In this document: piece by piece, positions 1 to 7,615 of the stretch
Numbering within the stretch: position 1 is the stretch's first letter
Layout of the letters: each line of letters starts with the position of its first letter
NCBI RefSeq assembly: GCF_003313325.1
Contig: NZ_QMHQ01000001.1
Location: forward strand, 868,001 to 932,000
Reading direction: 5' to 3'
Origin: Pedobacter namyangjuensis
GTDB taxonomy: Bacteria > Bacteroidota > Bacteroidia > Sphingobacteriales > Sphingobacteriaceae
Length of the DNA stretch: 64,000 nucleotides
Translations under genes and position numbers: made by a program
Notes under the pieces: model-generated
Told to the model about the DNA's origin: nothing
Databases searched by the model: none
The model's input: the letters and a program-made list of their open reading frames with translations, nothing else

Positions 1-752
1 TCTAAAGGATAAAAGAAAACATTTGCGCCCTCATTGCTCATTAAATTAAAGGCGTGGCCATAACTATCATAAGCAAACTCTGCGTTGGCAATTCCACTAG
101 CCAGCTTTGAATGGCCTTTAAATAAACTTTGGGTTACATCACTAGCAGTATAGTTTTCCTTGTCAATTTCGAAAACGTTGGTTTTATTAGCGATACCATA
201 AATTTTTCCATCAGGGAATTGGCGCAGCTGAAAATTGGTATGAGTTGCTTCTGCAATACCGTCAATTTTTTGGGTTTTTATCTCTTTCGCAGATAAAAGG
301 TTAAAGAAGCTTAAGTAAGTTCCTTCTTTTGCTTTGTTATCGTTACCCATATAATTTCTGTTACCAAAAATTAACACTATAACTTCGCCTTTAGAGTTGG
401 TGTAAGTGATGGTTTCTCTGTAATGCCAGAAAAAATCATCGCGTTCTGGCGCTTGATAAGCACTTTTATTAAAACTGGGGCTAGGGCTAGAACTTCTGAA
501 AATTGCGGGGATGATTAAGGTAAGCAAGATAAAAGCAAAAACACCAATACCGATAAATAGCGCCATTTTTCTTCCAAGTACAGGGTTAAAGTTAGGCGTG
601 TTGTAATTTACATTATGGTTGATATTGATATCGTCATTGTCTAAAAAATATTCGGTGTTGCAAGAGTTGCATTTAAAATGATCGGCTTTTACCTCACTTT
701 TATTTATACTTCCGCAATGCGGACATTTTATTGCTTTAATCTGTTTGGCCAT
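1..752 (-). CDS. Zinc-ribbon single-pass membrane protein, C-terminus cut by window edge
   Basis: The reading frame opens at an ATG (752 downward) and stays open to base 1, so about 250 N-terminal residues are visible and the C-terminus lies outside the window. The protein begins MAKQIKAIKCPHCGS and has a second CNSC pair about 18 residues later, which makes a four-Cys zinc ribbon. A hydrophobic segment (roughly residues 67-88) follows, and then a polar extracytoplasmic domain. I do not recognise the C-terminal domain. Proteins of this build (cytoplasmic zinc ribbon, one membrane helix, soluble tail) are common and mostly uncharacterised. It is divergent from the GNAT gene that follows. Function unknown. 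Confidence 0.8.
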   Translation of the reverse strand, partial: MAKQIKAIKCPHCGSINKSEVKADHFKCNSCNTEYFLDNDDININHNVNYNTPNFNPVLGRKMALFIGIGVFAFILLTLIIPAIFRSSSPSPSFNKSAYQAPERDDFFWHYRETITYTNSKGEVIVLIFGNRNYMGNDNKAKEGTYLSFFNLLSAKEIKTQKIDGIAEATHTNFQLRQFPDGKIYGIANKTNVFEIDKENYTASDVTQSLFKGHSKLASGIANAEFAYDSYGHAFNLMSNEGANVFFYPL

Positions 753-943
753 TTTAACTGAGCGAGTTTAGTTTTATACTTAAAGATACGAACAAGGTTT
801 GAGCCAATTTTGCGCTATTTGGTAAATAATGTATAACTGCAACCGTTTATTTATTATTTGCGGGCTTTACATTTATAATCGTTTTTGTTCTTCTAAAATA
901 TTAGCTAACTTAATGTCTACATTTTTTCTAAATATTGTTTTTT

Positions 944-1255
944 ATGGACAAACCGACGTTAGTGTTAGACAAAGATGGCCAAGGTGCATTTATAGTAATG
1001 GATGCAGAAGAGCAGTTGGGCGAGATGGTGTTAAAGGTTGACGACCACAATTTAATTGTTTACCACACCGAAGTAGCGCCGCAAGCCGAAGGCAAAGGAG
1101 TGGCAAAAGAACTATTAAATGCAATGGTGGCTTACGCCAGAGAGAACAGTTTAAAAGTTGTACCACTTTGTCCTTACGTTCACGCCCAGTTTAAGAGACA
1201 TCCGCAAGATTTTGCAGATGTTTGGAATACAACTGGAAGTGATACCGTTGCCTAA
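944..1255 (+). CDS. GNAT family N-acetyltransferase (COG2388-like)
   Basis: Small single-domain protein of about 103 residues. The acetyl-CoA binding signature of small GNAT proteins is visible in the stretch TEVAPQAEGKGVAKELL, followed by a conserved CPYVHAQFKRHP segment typical of the COG2388 (YjdJ/GTLF3B-like) group. I chose the ATG at 944 (MDKPTLVLD) over the one at 935 because family members start close to the first beta strand. The substrate is not predictable from sequence. The gene is followed by the Lys-rich ORF at 1297. Fairly sure of the family, not of the function. Confidence 0.85.
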   Translation: MDKPTLVLDKDGQGAFIVMDAEEQLGEMVLKVDDHNLIVYHTEVAPQAEGKGVAKELLNAMVAYARENSLKVVPLCPYVHAQFKRHPQDFADVWNTTGSDTVA

Positions 1256-1296
1256 ACAAATCTTGTTTTGAGCGTGTTGTAGTTAAAAAATTATTC

Positions 1297-1491
1297 ATGC
1301 CCAGAAAAGTTAAAAAAACAAAAACCAATACCAGAAAGCAACGTAAAAATAAGCTTGGTGTTAAAAATTCATTGGTAAATAATATTAACGCTAGAAAACG
1401 TAAGGGGAAATCTAGGTCTAAAAAGAAACGCACTATTTCAAAAAAAGCCTATAGCCAGCTCAAAAATAACTGGGGCAAAAAGAAGGATTAA
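1297..1491 (+). CDS. Very basic small protein, function unknown
   Basis: A 64-residue ORF with about 27 Lys plus Arg residues (roughly 42 percent), no hydrophobic segment and no cysteine. It begins MPRKVKKTKTNTRKQ and ends GKKKD. The composition suggests a nucleic-acid-binding or ribosome-associated peptide, but no named family is evident to me. It lies 41 bases after the GNAT gene and 45 bases before the M23 lipoprotein on the same strand, so it is probably co-transcribed. An antisense ORF over the same bases is considered spurious. The reality of the gene is likely but not proven. Confidence 0.6.
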   Translation: MPRKVKKTKTNTRKQRKNKLGVKNSLVNNINARKRKGKSRSKKKRTISKKAYSQLKNNWGKKKD

Positions 1492-1536
1492 ACATCAAAG
1501 CAATTTCGTTTGTTGTAAATCTGCAATCCCGCTGTT

Positions 1537-2826
1537 ATGAAAAAAAATCTATTTAGTATTTTAACCTTATTTTCCTTGGCGCTTATCCTTTCTTGTAAAA
1601 GCGGACCGTTTAACATGCTTAAAAGTGGGTCGCCACATCAGCAGTATGAGCGAAAACTGCAAAATGCAGGCTTAGATAAAACGGTTATGGGTGCAACATG
1701 GATTAGCAATGCACAGGCTAGCCTAACAAAAGCGGTAGCTATTAATTTACCTTATCAGGAAAAAGGTTATTTCGCTGCCGATAAAATTGATGCAATTGCT
1801 TTCCGCTTTAATTTAACACGTGGACAAAAAATTCAAATTCAACTGGATAGAAAACCAGTGGAAAAATTTATGATTTACGCCGATTTGTGGGAGTTGAATG
1901 AACAGCAGGAATTTAAATTACTCACTTCTGCAGATACATTGGGCAAAAGTATTGAGTTAGACGCAAACAAAACAGGAACCTACGTACTCAGGTTGCAGCC
2001 AGAGTTATTGGGTAGTGGCGAATATACTTTAGCCATCACAACCGGTCCTTCATTAGGTTATCCGCTTAAAGCTGTAAATAAAAATCAGATACAAAGTTTA
2101 TTTGGAGTAGGAAGGGATGCCGGGGCAAGAAAACATGAAGGTGTAGATATTTTCTCATCGTTTCGCACACCGGTATTGGCGGTTGCGAACGGAAGAGTTA
2201 CGAGAGTTAATACCAATAATTTGGGAGGCAAGGTAGTTTGGTTTAGACCAAACGATAAGGATTACACATTGTATTATGCGCATTTAGATGAACAATTAGT
2301 TACCGATGGACAAACAGTTTTTCAAGGCGATACTTTAGGTTTAATGGGCAATACGGGTAATGCACAAACTACACCACCACATTTACATTTAGGCCTTTAT
2401 ACAAACGGCGGTGCAATAGATCCTTTACCGTTTATTGATCCAACAGTACAAAAGGCGCCACCTGTAACTAGTTCTGTGAGCCAATTAAATGCAACACTGA
2501 GAACTACTTCAAAAGTAGAATTAGATGGAGTATCGCTAAAAAGCGGTAATGTTATTCGCGTTAACGCAGCAAGTAAAAATAATTATCGTGTAGAATTGCC
2601 CGATGGAAGTTTGGGATATATTCCTGCTAATAAACTCGTGTTGGCCAATAAACCTTTAACCACCTATAAAACAAAAATACAAAGCCAAATTTACGATAAG
2701 CCTGATTCACTTGCGTCTGTAAAGGTCTCTGCCCCATCGGGAGAATTTTTAGACGTGTTGGGAAGTTTCAAGAATTATCAGCTCGTTAAGTACAAAAACC
2801 AAGTTGGTTGGGTTTTAAACGATTGA
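1537..2826 (+). CDS. M23 family metallopeptidase, lipoprotein
   Basis: A 429-residue secreted lipoprotein. The N-terminus MKKNLFSILTLFSLALI is followed by the lipobox LSCKSG, so it is anchored in a membrane by Cys-20. The LytM/M23 zinc-peptidase signatures are intact: the first His/Asp pair in KHEGVDIF, then YYAHLDEQL, then HLHLGLY (HxH). The C-terminal part (after about residue 315) looks like SH3-type beta repeats that would bind peptidoglycan. The domain ahead of the peptidase resembles a beta-sandwich pre-peptidase module. Expected role: endopeptidase trimming of peptidoglycan cross-links in the periplasm. Its neighbours are housekeeping-like and it is separated by 373 bases from the EPS operon. 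Confidence 0.92.
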   Translation: MKKNLFSILTLFSLALILSCKSGPFNMLKSGSPHQQYERKLQNAGLDKTVMGATWISNAQASLTKAVAINLPYQEKGYFAADKIDAIAFRFNLTRGQKIQIQLDRKPVEKFMIYADLWELNEQQEFKLLTSADTLGKSIELDANKTGTYVLRLQPELLGSGEYTLAITTGPSLGYPLKAVNKNQIQSLFGVGRDAGARKHEGVDIFSSFRTPVLAVANGRVTRVNTNNLGGKVVWFRPNDKDYTLYYAHLDEQLVTDGQTVFQGDTLGLMGNTGNAQTTPPHLHLGLYTNGGAIDPLPFIDPTVQKAPPVTSSVSQLNATLRTTSKVELDGVSLKSGNVIRVNAASKNNYRVELPDGSLGYIPANKLVLANKPLTTYKTKIQSQIYDKPDSLASVKVSAPSGEFLDVLGSFKNYQLVKYKNQVGWVLND

Positions 2827-3100
2827 TATATAGAAGCTGATCTTAAAAGGTTCATGTTTTCCAAAAACCAGCTGTGTTTATTTTAAGTGCATCAAATTAA
2901 CATTTGTGTCTTTGAGTTTGAAATATTACGGTCTCTAAAATGCTTTTTTCGTCAGCACTTTTTTATTTGCCTTTGGCTAATTCTAAATAAATCTATCGAT
3001 TATCATAGATATGTTTCTTTTTAAGAAAATTAAAACGTTTTAGGAATAGGCTTAAATTAATCGTCTGTTTTACAGTTATTTATGATTGCTATTTTTTATG

Positions 3101-3148
3101 ATAGCCCTATTGGGCTATTGTCTAAAAACCGCTTAAGCTTCATCTTTG
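3101..3148 (+). promoter_or_regulatory. Palindrome-containing promoter of EPS operon 1
   Basis: The perfect inverted repeat ATAGCCC-TATT-GGGCTAT (3101-3118) overlaps GGGCTATTG (3112-3120). Exactly 20 nt later comes CATCTTTG (3141-3148), which matches the Bacteroidota -7 consensus TAnnTTTG at six of the six fixed positions except the first T. The start codon at 3200 is 51 nt downstream. The same layout recurs before four other EPS transcription units. The remaining bases of the 2827-3199 gap are AT-rich and hold nothing else I can name. Regulator unknown. Confidence 0.7.
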
Positions 3149-3199
3149 GTATGTAATTAAGGTTAGGAGAAATAATTTTAATACATAATCCCTAAAAAC

Positions 3200-3595
3200 A
3201 TGAAGACTAAAAACAGCACAGAAAAATTTTTCAAAAAAAGTATTTTGATAGTTGATGGTGGATCACACCTATCTAAGCTTTATAGCTACATTTTGTCCTC
3301 AGATTATTCATTAACCATTAAGAAAAATGGTATAGATGCGCTTGCTTGGTTGGAGGAGGGAAATGATCCTGATTTAATTATTACAAGTTTAAGAATGCCT
3401 TATCTTGATGGTTGTGCATTTATTCAAAATCTTAAATTAAGTGGTTTTTATCGCAATACACCTGTTATGTTGCTCTCTGGCGATGAAAATTTAGCCGAAA
3501 GGGTTGAACAAATGGCCTACAAGGTTGATAGCTACCTTGAAAAACCATTTGATCCAACTGTATTAAAAATGCAAATAACAAAGTTAATCGCCTAA
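3200..3595 (+). CDS. Stand-alone receiver-domain protein lacking the phospho-acceptor Asp
   Basis: The 131 residues cover one CheY-like receiver domain and no output domain. The fold signature is clear (ILIVDGG, PDLIITSLRMPYLDG, VMLLSGD, YLEKPF). The residue aligned with the phosphorylated Asp is Ser-63 (ITSLRMP instead of the usual ILDLRMP), and the N-terminal acidic pair is reduced to Asp-19 followed by Gly. The conserved Ser-93 and Lys-115 remain. It therefore cannot be phosphorylated at the usual site and is best called a pseudo-receiver. Its stop codon shares one base with the next start (TAATG), so it is translationally coupled to the receiver-sugar transferase fusion and may bind it. 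It heads the first EPS operon. Confidence 0.85.
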   Translation: MKTKNSTEKFFKKSILIVDGGSHLSKLYSYILSSDYSLTIKKNGIDALAWLEEGNDPDLIITSLRMPYLDGCAFIQNLKLSGFYRNTPVMLLSGDENLAERVEQMAYKVDSYLEKPFDPTVLKMQITKLIA

Positions 3596-4674
3596 TGATC
3601 CCATCTTCTACATTTCAAAGTCCTGTTGTTACGTCTAAAGTTGTTTACTTCGGAAAATTGCTGAGCAAAGTTTTAATCAGCGAGCTTGAAGCAAATATCA
3701 GTGGATTGGAATGTCCGGAGGATTTTGACGAATACATTAACCATCAAACGTTGCTAAGTTTACCAGACGTAATTATTATTGAGGTAGATGAAAACGATGA
3801 GTGTTTTAATCAGGTACAAGCCTTAAGAGCTAATCCAGTACTTGAATCTATAATTGTGATATTGATTGGTATTAAAGAAAGTAAACAATTAAGAAAAAAA
3901 GCACTGGCTCTAAAGGTTAACGATTATTATACTTATCCTTTTCCGATAGAAGATTTCTATGCACGTATTAATTTTCTGGTTAAGTTCAAATTGATTAAAC
4001 CACAACTTTCAGAAAAATCTACTTATAAATCTACCGAAAAATACGAGATTCCATTAGTAAAAAGAACTTTCGATATTATCGCCTCTGGCATGGCGTTATT
4101 GGTTTTATCGCCGATTTTGTTACTGGTAGCCTTGATGATTAGGCTAGGTTCAAAAGGCGATATTATATACACTAGCAAAAGAGTGGGTGCAGGCTACCGC
4201 ATTTTCAACTTTTATAAGTTTAGGTCTATGCGTACCGATGCTGATAAAATGATTGTAGAAATGGCAAGCTTAAACCAATACGCTAGCGAGCAAAATGGAA
4301 ATGCAAAATCGGCTTTCGTTAAATTTAAAAACGATCCTCGAATAACAAAAATTGGTGCTTTTTTAAGAAAGACCAGTTTAGATGAGCTACCTCAATTGAT
4401 AAATGTTTTTATAGGGGATATGTCTTTAGTAGGCAATAGACCATTGCCACTTTACGAAGCAGAGCGTTTGACCACTAACAAATGGTCTGAGCGTTTTAAT
4501 GGGCCAGCTGGTTTAACAGGGCTTTGGCAAATTTCAAAACGCGGTCAAAAAGATATGTCCGAGGTTGAACGTAAGGAGTTAGACAACTACTACGCTTCGA
4601 ATTATTCGTTACTTCTAGATCTAAAAATTATCCTTAAAACTTTTCCGGCGCTCATTCAAAAAGAAGCTGTTTAA
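3595..4674 (+). CDS. Pseudo-receiver fused to initiating sugar-1-phosphate transferase
   Basis: A 359-residue fusion. Residues about 13-134 read as a receiver fold (LPDVIIIEVD at the beta-3 strand, YYTYPFP near the end). The phospho-acceptor position is Glu-63 and the conserved Lys is Tyr-114, so the domain is degenerate. After a short linker, residues 154-359 form a bacterial sugar transferase (polyprenyl-phosphate hexose-1-phosphate transferase): one membrane segment (IIASGMALLVLSPILLLVALMI), [34 protein letters not shown] and GLTGLWQ. It should load the first sugar onto undecaprenyl phosphate at the cytoplasmic face. The usual five-helix N-terminal region of WcaJ is absent; the receiver replaces it. 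Coupled to the pseudo-receiver gene upstream. Confidence 0.9.
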   Translation: MIPSSTFQSPVVTSKVVYFGKLLSKVLISELEANISGLECPEDFDEYINHQTLLSLPDVIIIEVDENDECFNQVQALRANPVLESIIVILIGIKESKQLRKKALALKVNDYYTYPFPIEDFYARINFLVKFKLIKPQLSEKSTYKSTEKYEIPLVKRTFDIIASGMALLVLSPILLLVALMIRLGSKGDIIYTSKRVGAGYRIFNFYKFRSMRTDADKMIVEMASLNQYASEQNGNAKSAFVKFKNDPRITKIGAFLRKTSLDELPQLINVFIGDMSLVGNRPLPLYEAERLTTNKWSERFNGPAGLTGLWQISKRGQKDMSEVERKELDNYYASNYSLLLDLKIILKTFPALIQKEAV

Positions 4675-4690
4675 CTAAATATACATTACT

Positions 4691-5368
4691 ATGAAAATCA
4701 GAAATTTGGCCTTAACATTCTTAATGTTCTTTGCCATAAATGCTAGTGCGCAAGAGTCTCTTCTAACTAATGTAGATAATAAGTTGCTGCAAAAATATAT
4801 TGATATGGCTATTCAGTATTATCCGCGAAAAAAGGTTTTCAATGCATACGAAACCAAAGCTAAAAGTGATGTTGCCACTACCAAAATGTCGGTATTTGAT
4901 TTCCTTAATGCTGCATACATTTATCGCCCAGATAATAAATCGGTTGTGGATGCACTTAATCCTTACAATGTTAATGGGTTTCAGTTTGGTTTAAACGTTA
5001 GTTTGGGAGCATTACTTTCAAGGCCATCGGCAATAAAATCGGCAAATGAAACCTACAAGGCTGCAAAAGCGCAAAATGACGATTATCTAATAGCACTAAA
5101 ATCAGAGGTGCGTACTAAATATTACGACTTTCTTCTTAGAAAATCTAATTTATCACTAAGAAACCAATCTTCTCAAGAATTAAGAGTTGCCTTAACAGAT
5201 GCTAAACTAAAATATGAGCGATCGCAGATCCAGGTTGATGTGTATACTGCTGCAAAAAATATGTCTGTTGAAGCAGATGAATTATTACTGGGCGCTGAAG
5301 CTAGTTACCTTATGGCTAAAAATGCGCTAGAGGATTTGATTGGCAGTAAACTGGAAGACGTAAAGTAG
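4691..5368 (+). CDS. Half-size TolC-like outer membrane/periplasmic protein
   Basis: 225 residues with a cleavable signal peptide (MKIRNLALTFLMFFAINASAQ). The mature part is rich in long Ala/Lys/Gln helices with heptad character and contains a beta-strand-like stretch (NGFQFGLNVSLGALLSRPSA) of the kind that crosses the outer membrane in TolC. TolC-family proteins carry two such repeats in about 420-480 residues; only one repeat is present here and the reading frame is clean, so this is a short form and not an obvious frameshift. It sits between the initiating transferase and the Wzz-like protein in EPS operon 1, which has no Wza gene. It could be part of the export channel or a periplasmic scaffold. 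Family call is moderate. Confidence 0.65.
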   Translation: MKIRNLALTFLMFFAINASAQESLLTNVDNKLLQKYIDMAIQYYPRKKVFNAYETKAKSDVATTKMSVFDFLNAAYIYRPDNKSVVDALNPYNVNGFQFGLNVSLGALLSRPSAIKSANETYKAAKAQNDDYLIALKSEVRTKYYDFLLRKSNLSLRNQSSQELRVALTDAKLKYERSQIQVDVYTAAKNMSVEADELLLGAEASYLMAKNALEDLIGSKLEDVK

Positions 5369-5384
5369 ATTAAAAATTTTATAG

Positions 5385-7574
5385 ATGAATATTAACTTTA
5401 ATTTAAAAGACTTCTTAAAATATTTACAAGGTTATAAGTGGGTGATAATAATTGTACCAACAATCTGTTTAGCATTTACCTATTTTTTTGTAAAAACGCT
5501 TCCTAAAACTTACAAGTCTGAAGCTTTGATTTCAACCGGCGTAACTCAACAGTTTCAACAAGCGGTTGTTGCAAACGGTCAGTCTATGGATAATTTTAAG
5601 CTTAACCAGCAATTCGGCAATATTTTAGAAATAATGCGTTCTAAAAGATTGTTAAATGGCTTGTCGTACAAACTAATAATCCACGATCTTAAGAATGAAG
5701 CAGTTGCATTTAAATCTTATGGACCGCTGGTTCAAAAAATGTCGAAAGTTGAAAGGCAAGAAGCAATAAATGCTTATACATCAATGCTCATAAATGGCGC
5801 TGCAATTTCAATATCAGATAATGAAGGAAAACTAAAATTGTATGATATTTTAAACGAGTCTGGGTACGATGCGCAATCTATATTAAAAAACCTTTTAATG
5901 TATAGGAATGGCGAAAGTGATTTTATTAAGGTAGAATATTCTTCCAATAATTCGGCTCTGTCGGCATATGTGGTAAACAACCTATCAAATGATTTTATAG
6001 ATTATTACCTTGATTTAGGCCTTTCTAGTCAGCGAAAATCAATAGCTTTTTTAGATACTTTGGTTAAGGAAAAACAGGCAGAATTAACGAATAAGAACCA
6101 AGAATTATCTAGCTCATCTGTAAAAGTTGCGGAAGCTATGGTAAGTCAGAAAGCACTAGAAATAAATCAACAAAGACTGATAGACATACAGACACAAAGA
6201 GCGCAGATATTAAGAAGCATAAGTGCTATTGAAGGAAGTATAACTGAAGTGAATAGAAAGTTAAGCGGTGCTGGTGGTTATATAAGGCAAGATAATGGTG
6301 GGGAAAATGCAATGATTATTAATCTAGACGACCAGATAGCTGCTGCTAACCAACAATATTCTAATAGCAACTTTAAACGTGAATTTAAAAACAAGATTGA
6401 CTCGTTACAAAAAATAAAGTTGCGCTACATTACCAGTAACAGCGGAAGTACAAACTCGACCGTACTTAAGCAAGAACTAATTAATCAAAAAATTAAATTA
6501 GAAACCGACCTTGCATCGGCAAAAAGCAGTCTTTCTACAACAGAAAGGCAATTAAACGCCATCAGTATGCAGTCGGGTAGTGGAGATGGGCTATTAAGCG
6601 TCCGTACTAATAATCAGGAAGTAATGCTAAAAAAGGCAGATTTAGCTTCGAAAGAATATAATGATGCGCAGGCATTGTACGAACAAAATAGCATTTATGC
6701 TAAAACAATGCCCCGAATGACATTGGCAGAACCCGGTTTGCAAGGTCCGGCTGAGCCCTCAAAAAACATGTTGTATTTGGGCTTCTCAGGAATATCTGGT
6801 TTACTAACTGTATTGCTTGCGTTGTTTATTAGTTTTATTCTACATCCAAAAATTAGTACAGCTGCACAGTTGCAAAATGTTACTAAACAGCGTATTCTTG
6901 GCTCTCTAAACATGATAGCCGATAAAAATAAAGATCTGCGAGATATTTGGAAGAATACTGATGATATTAAAGATTACACTACATATAAGGATTTATTAAG
7001 ATCGTTGAGATTTGAGCTTTGCGAAGAACTTATGGGTGACAATAAGGTGTTGGGAATTACAAGTTTATCCAAGTCTGAAGGAAAAACCTTTTTAGCCAAT
7101 AGTTTAGCCTATGCAATGGCAATGATGGGCAAGAATGTTTTGTTGATTTGCGATAATGAATCAGATCTTTTAAGTGTTTTAACTAATAAAAGTACTGCTC
7201 AAAAACAAAAATTTGACAACGAGCAAAAGTTTGAGTCGTTCTTGGTAAGAAAAGAAATCCAGATTGAGGATAAAATTACCATTTTAAAAACCAACCCGGC
7301 AAATAACTCTTTACTAGAAGTAATGGATGGAAAAAGTTTGCTAGCTGGTTTCGGCATACTAAAAGAGACATTCGACCTAATTGTTATCGATATCGATAGC
7401 TCTCATGATATGTTTAAAGTAAAAGAATGGCTAATGTTCTGCGATAAATTTATATCTGTTTTCGAAGCAGGAAATAACATCAAATCTGAGGACTTATCTT
7501 TTATAGAGTATTTAGCAAAACAAAAAAATTACTTGGGTTGGGTGTTAAACAAAACGAAGTTAGCCGAAGCATAA
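5385..7574 (+). CDS. Wzz/GumC-type polysaccharide co-polymerase with degenerate kinase domain
   Basis: 729 residues. One membrane helix lies near residues 18-36, followed by a Wzz-like periplasmic domain with long coiled coil (about 40-450), a Pro-rich motif (EPGLQGPAEPSKN), a second membrane helix (about 462-482) and a cytoplasmic P-loop domain. The Walker A-like stretch SLSKSEGKT (near residue 560) keeps GKT, but Walker A' (LLICDNE) lacks the usual DxD pattern, Walker B (IVIDIDSS) lacks the following PP, and there is no C-terminal tyrosine cluster. This suggests loss or reduction of tyrosine-kinase activity with retention of a structural, chain-length-controlling role at the inner membrane. 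Contrast with the canonical Wzc at 34462. Co-transcribed with the TolC-like gene (16-nt gap). Confidence 0.85.
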   Translation: MNINFNLKDFLKYLQGYKWVIIIVPTICLAFTYFFVKTLPKTYKSEALISTGVTQQFQQAVVANGQSMDNFKLNQQFGNILEIMRSKRLLNGLSYKLIIHDLKNEAVAFKSYGPLVQKMSKVERQEAINAYTSMLINGAAISISDNEGKLKLYDILNESGYDAQSILKNLLMYRNGESDFIKVEYSSNNSALSAYVVNNLSNDFIDYYLDLGLSSQRKSIAFLDTLVKEKQAELTNKNQELSSSSVKVAEAMVSQKALEINQQRLIDIQTQRAQILRSISAIEGSITEVNRKLSGAGGYIRQDNGGENAMIINLDDQIAAANQQYSNSNFKREFKNKIDSLQKIKLRYITSNSGSTNSTVLKQELINQKIKLETDLASAKSSLSTTERQLNAISMQSGSGDGLLSVRTNNQEVMLKKADLASKEYNDAQALYEQNSIYAKTMPRMTLAEPGLQGPAEPSKNMLYLGFSGISGLLTVLLALFISFILHPKISTAAQLQNVTKQRILGSLNMIADKNKDLRDIWKNTDDIKDYTTYKDLLRSLRFELCEELMGDNKVLGITSLSKSEGKTFLANSLAYAMAMMGKNVLLICDNESDLLSVLTNKSTAQKQKFDNEQKFESFLVRKEIQIEDKITILKTNPANNSLLEVMDGKSLLAGFGILKETFDLIVIDIDSSHDMFKVKEWLMFCDKFISVFEAGNNIKSEDLSFIEYLAKQKNYLGWVLNKTKLAEA

Positions 7575-7615
7575 CTTTTTAACAGTATTATTTTTCCATA
7601 ACCTATAAATACAGT

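Noticed and set aside
829-1041. 70-codon frame overlapping the start of the GNAT gene
   Set aside because: Different frame from the clearly conserved GNAT protein; no family features and Cys/aromatic-rich noise composition.
1191-1433. 80-codon minus-strand frame rich in Phe/Leu
   Set aside because: It is the complement of the Lys-rich ORF (AAA codons read as TTT); composition is an artefact.
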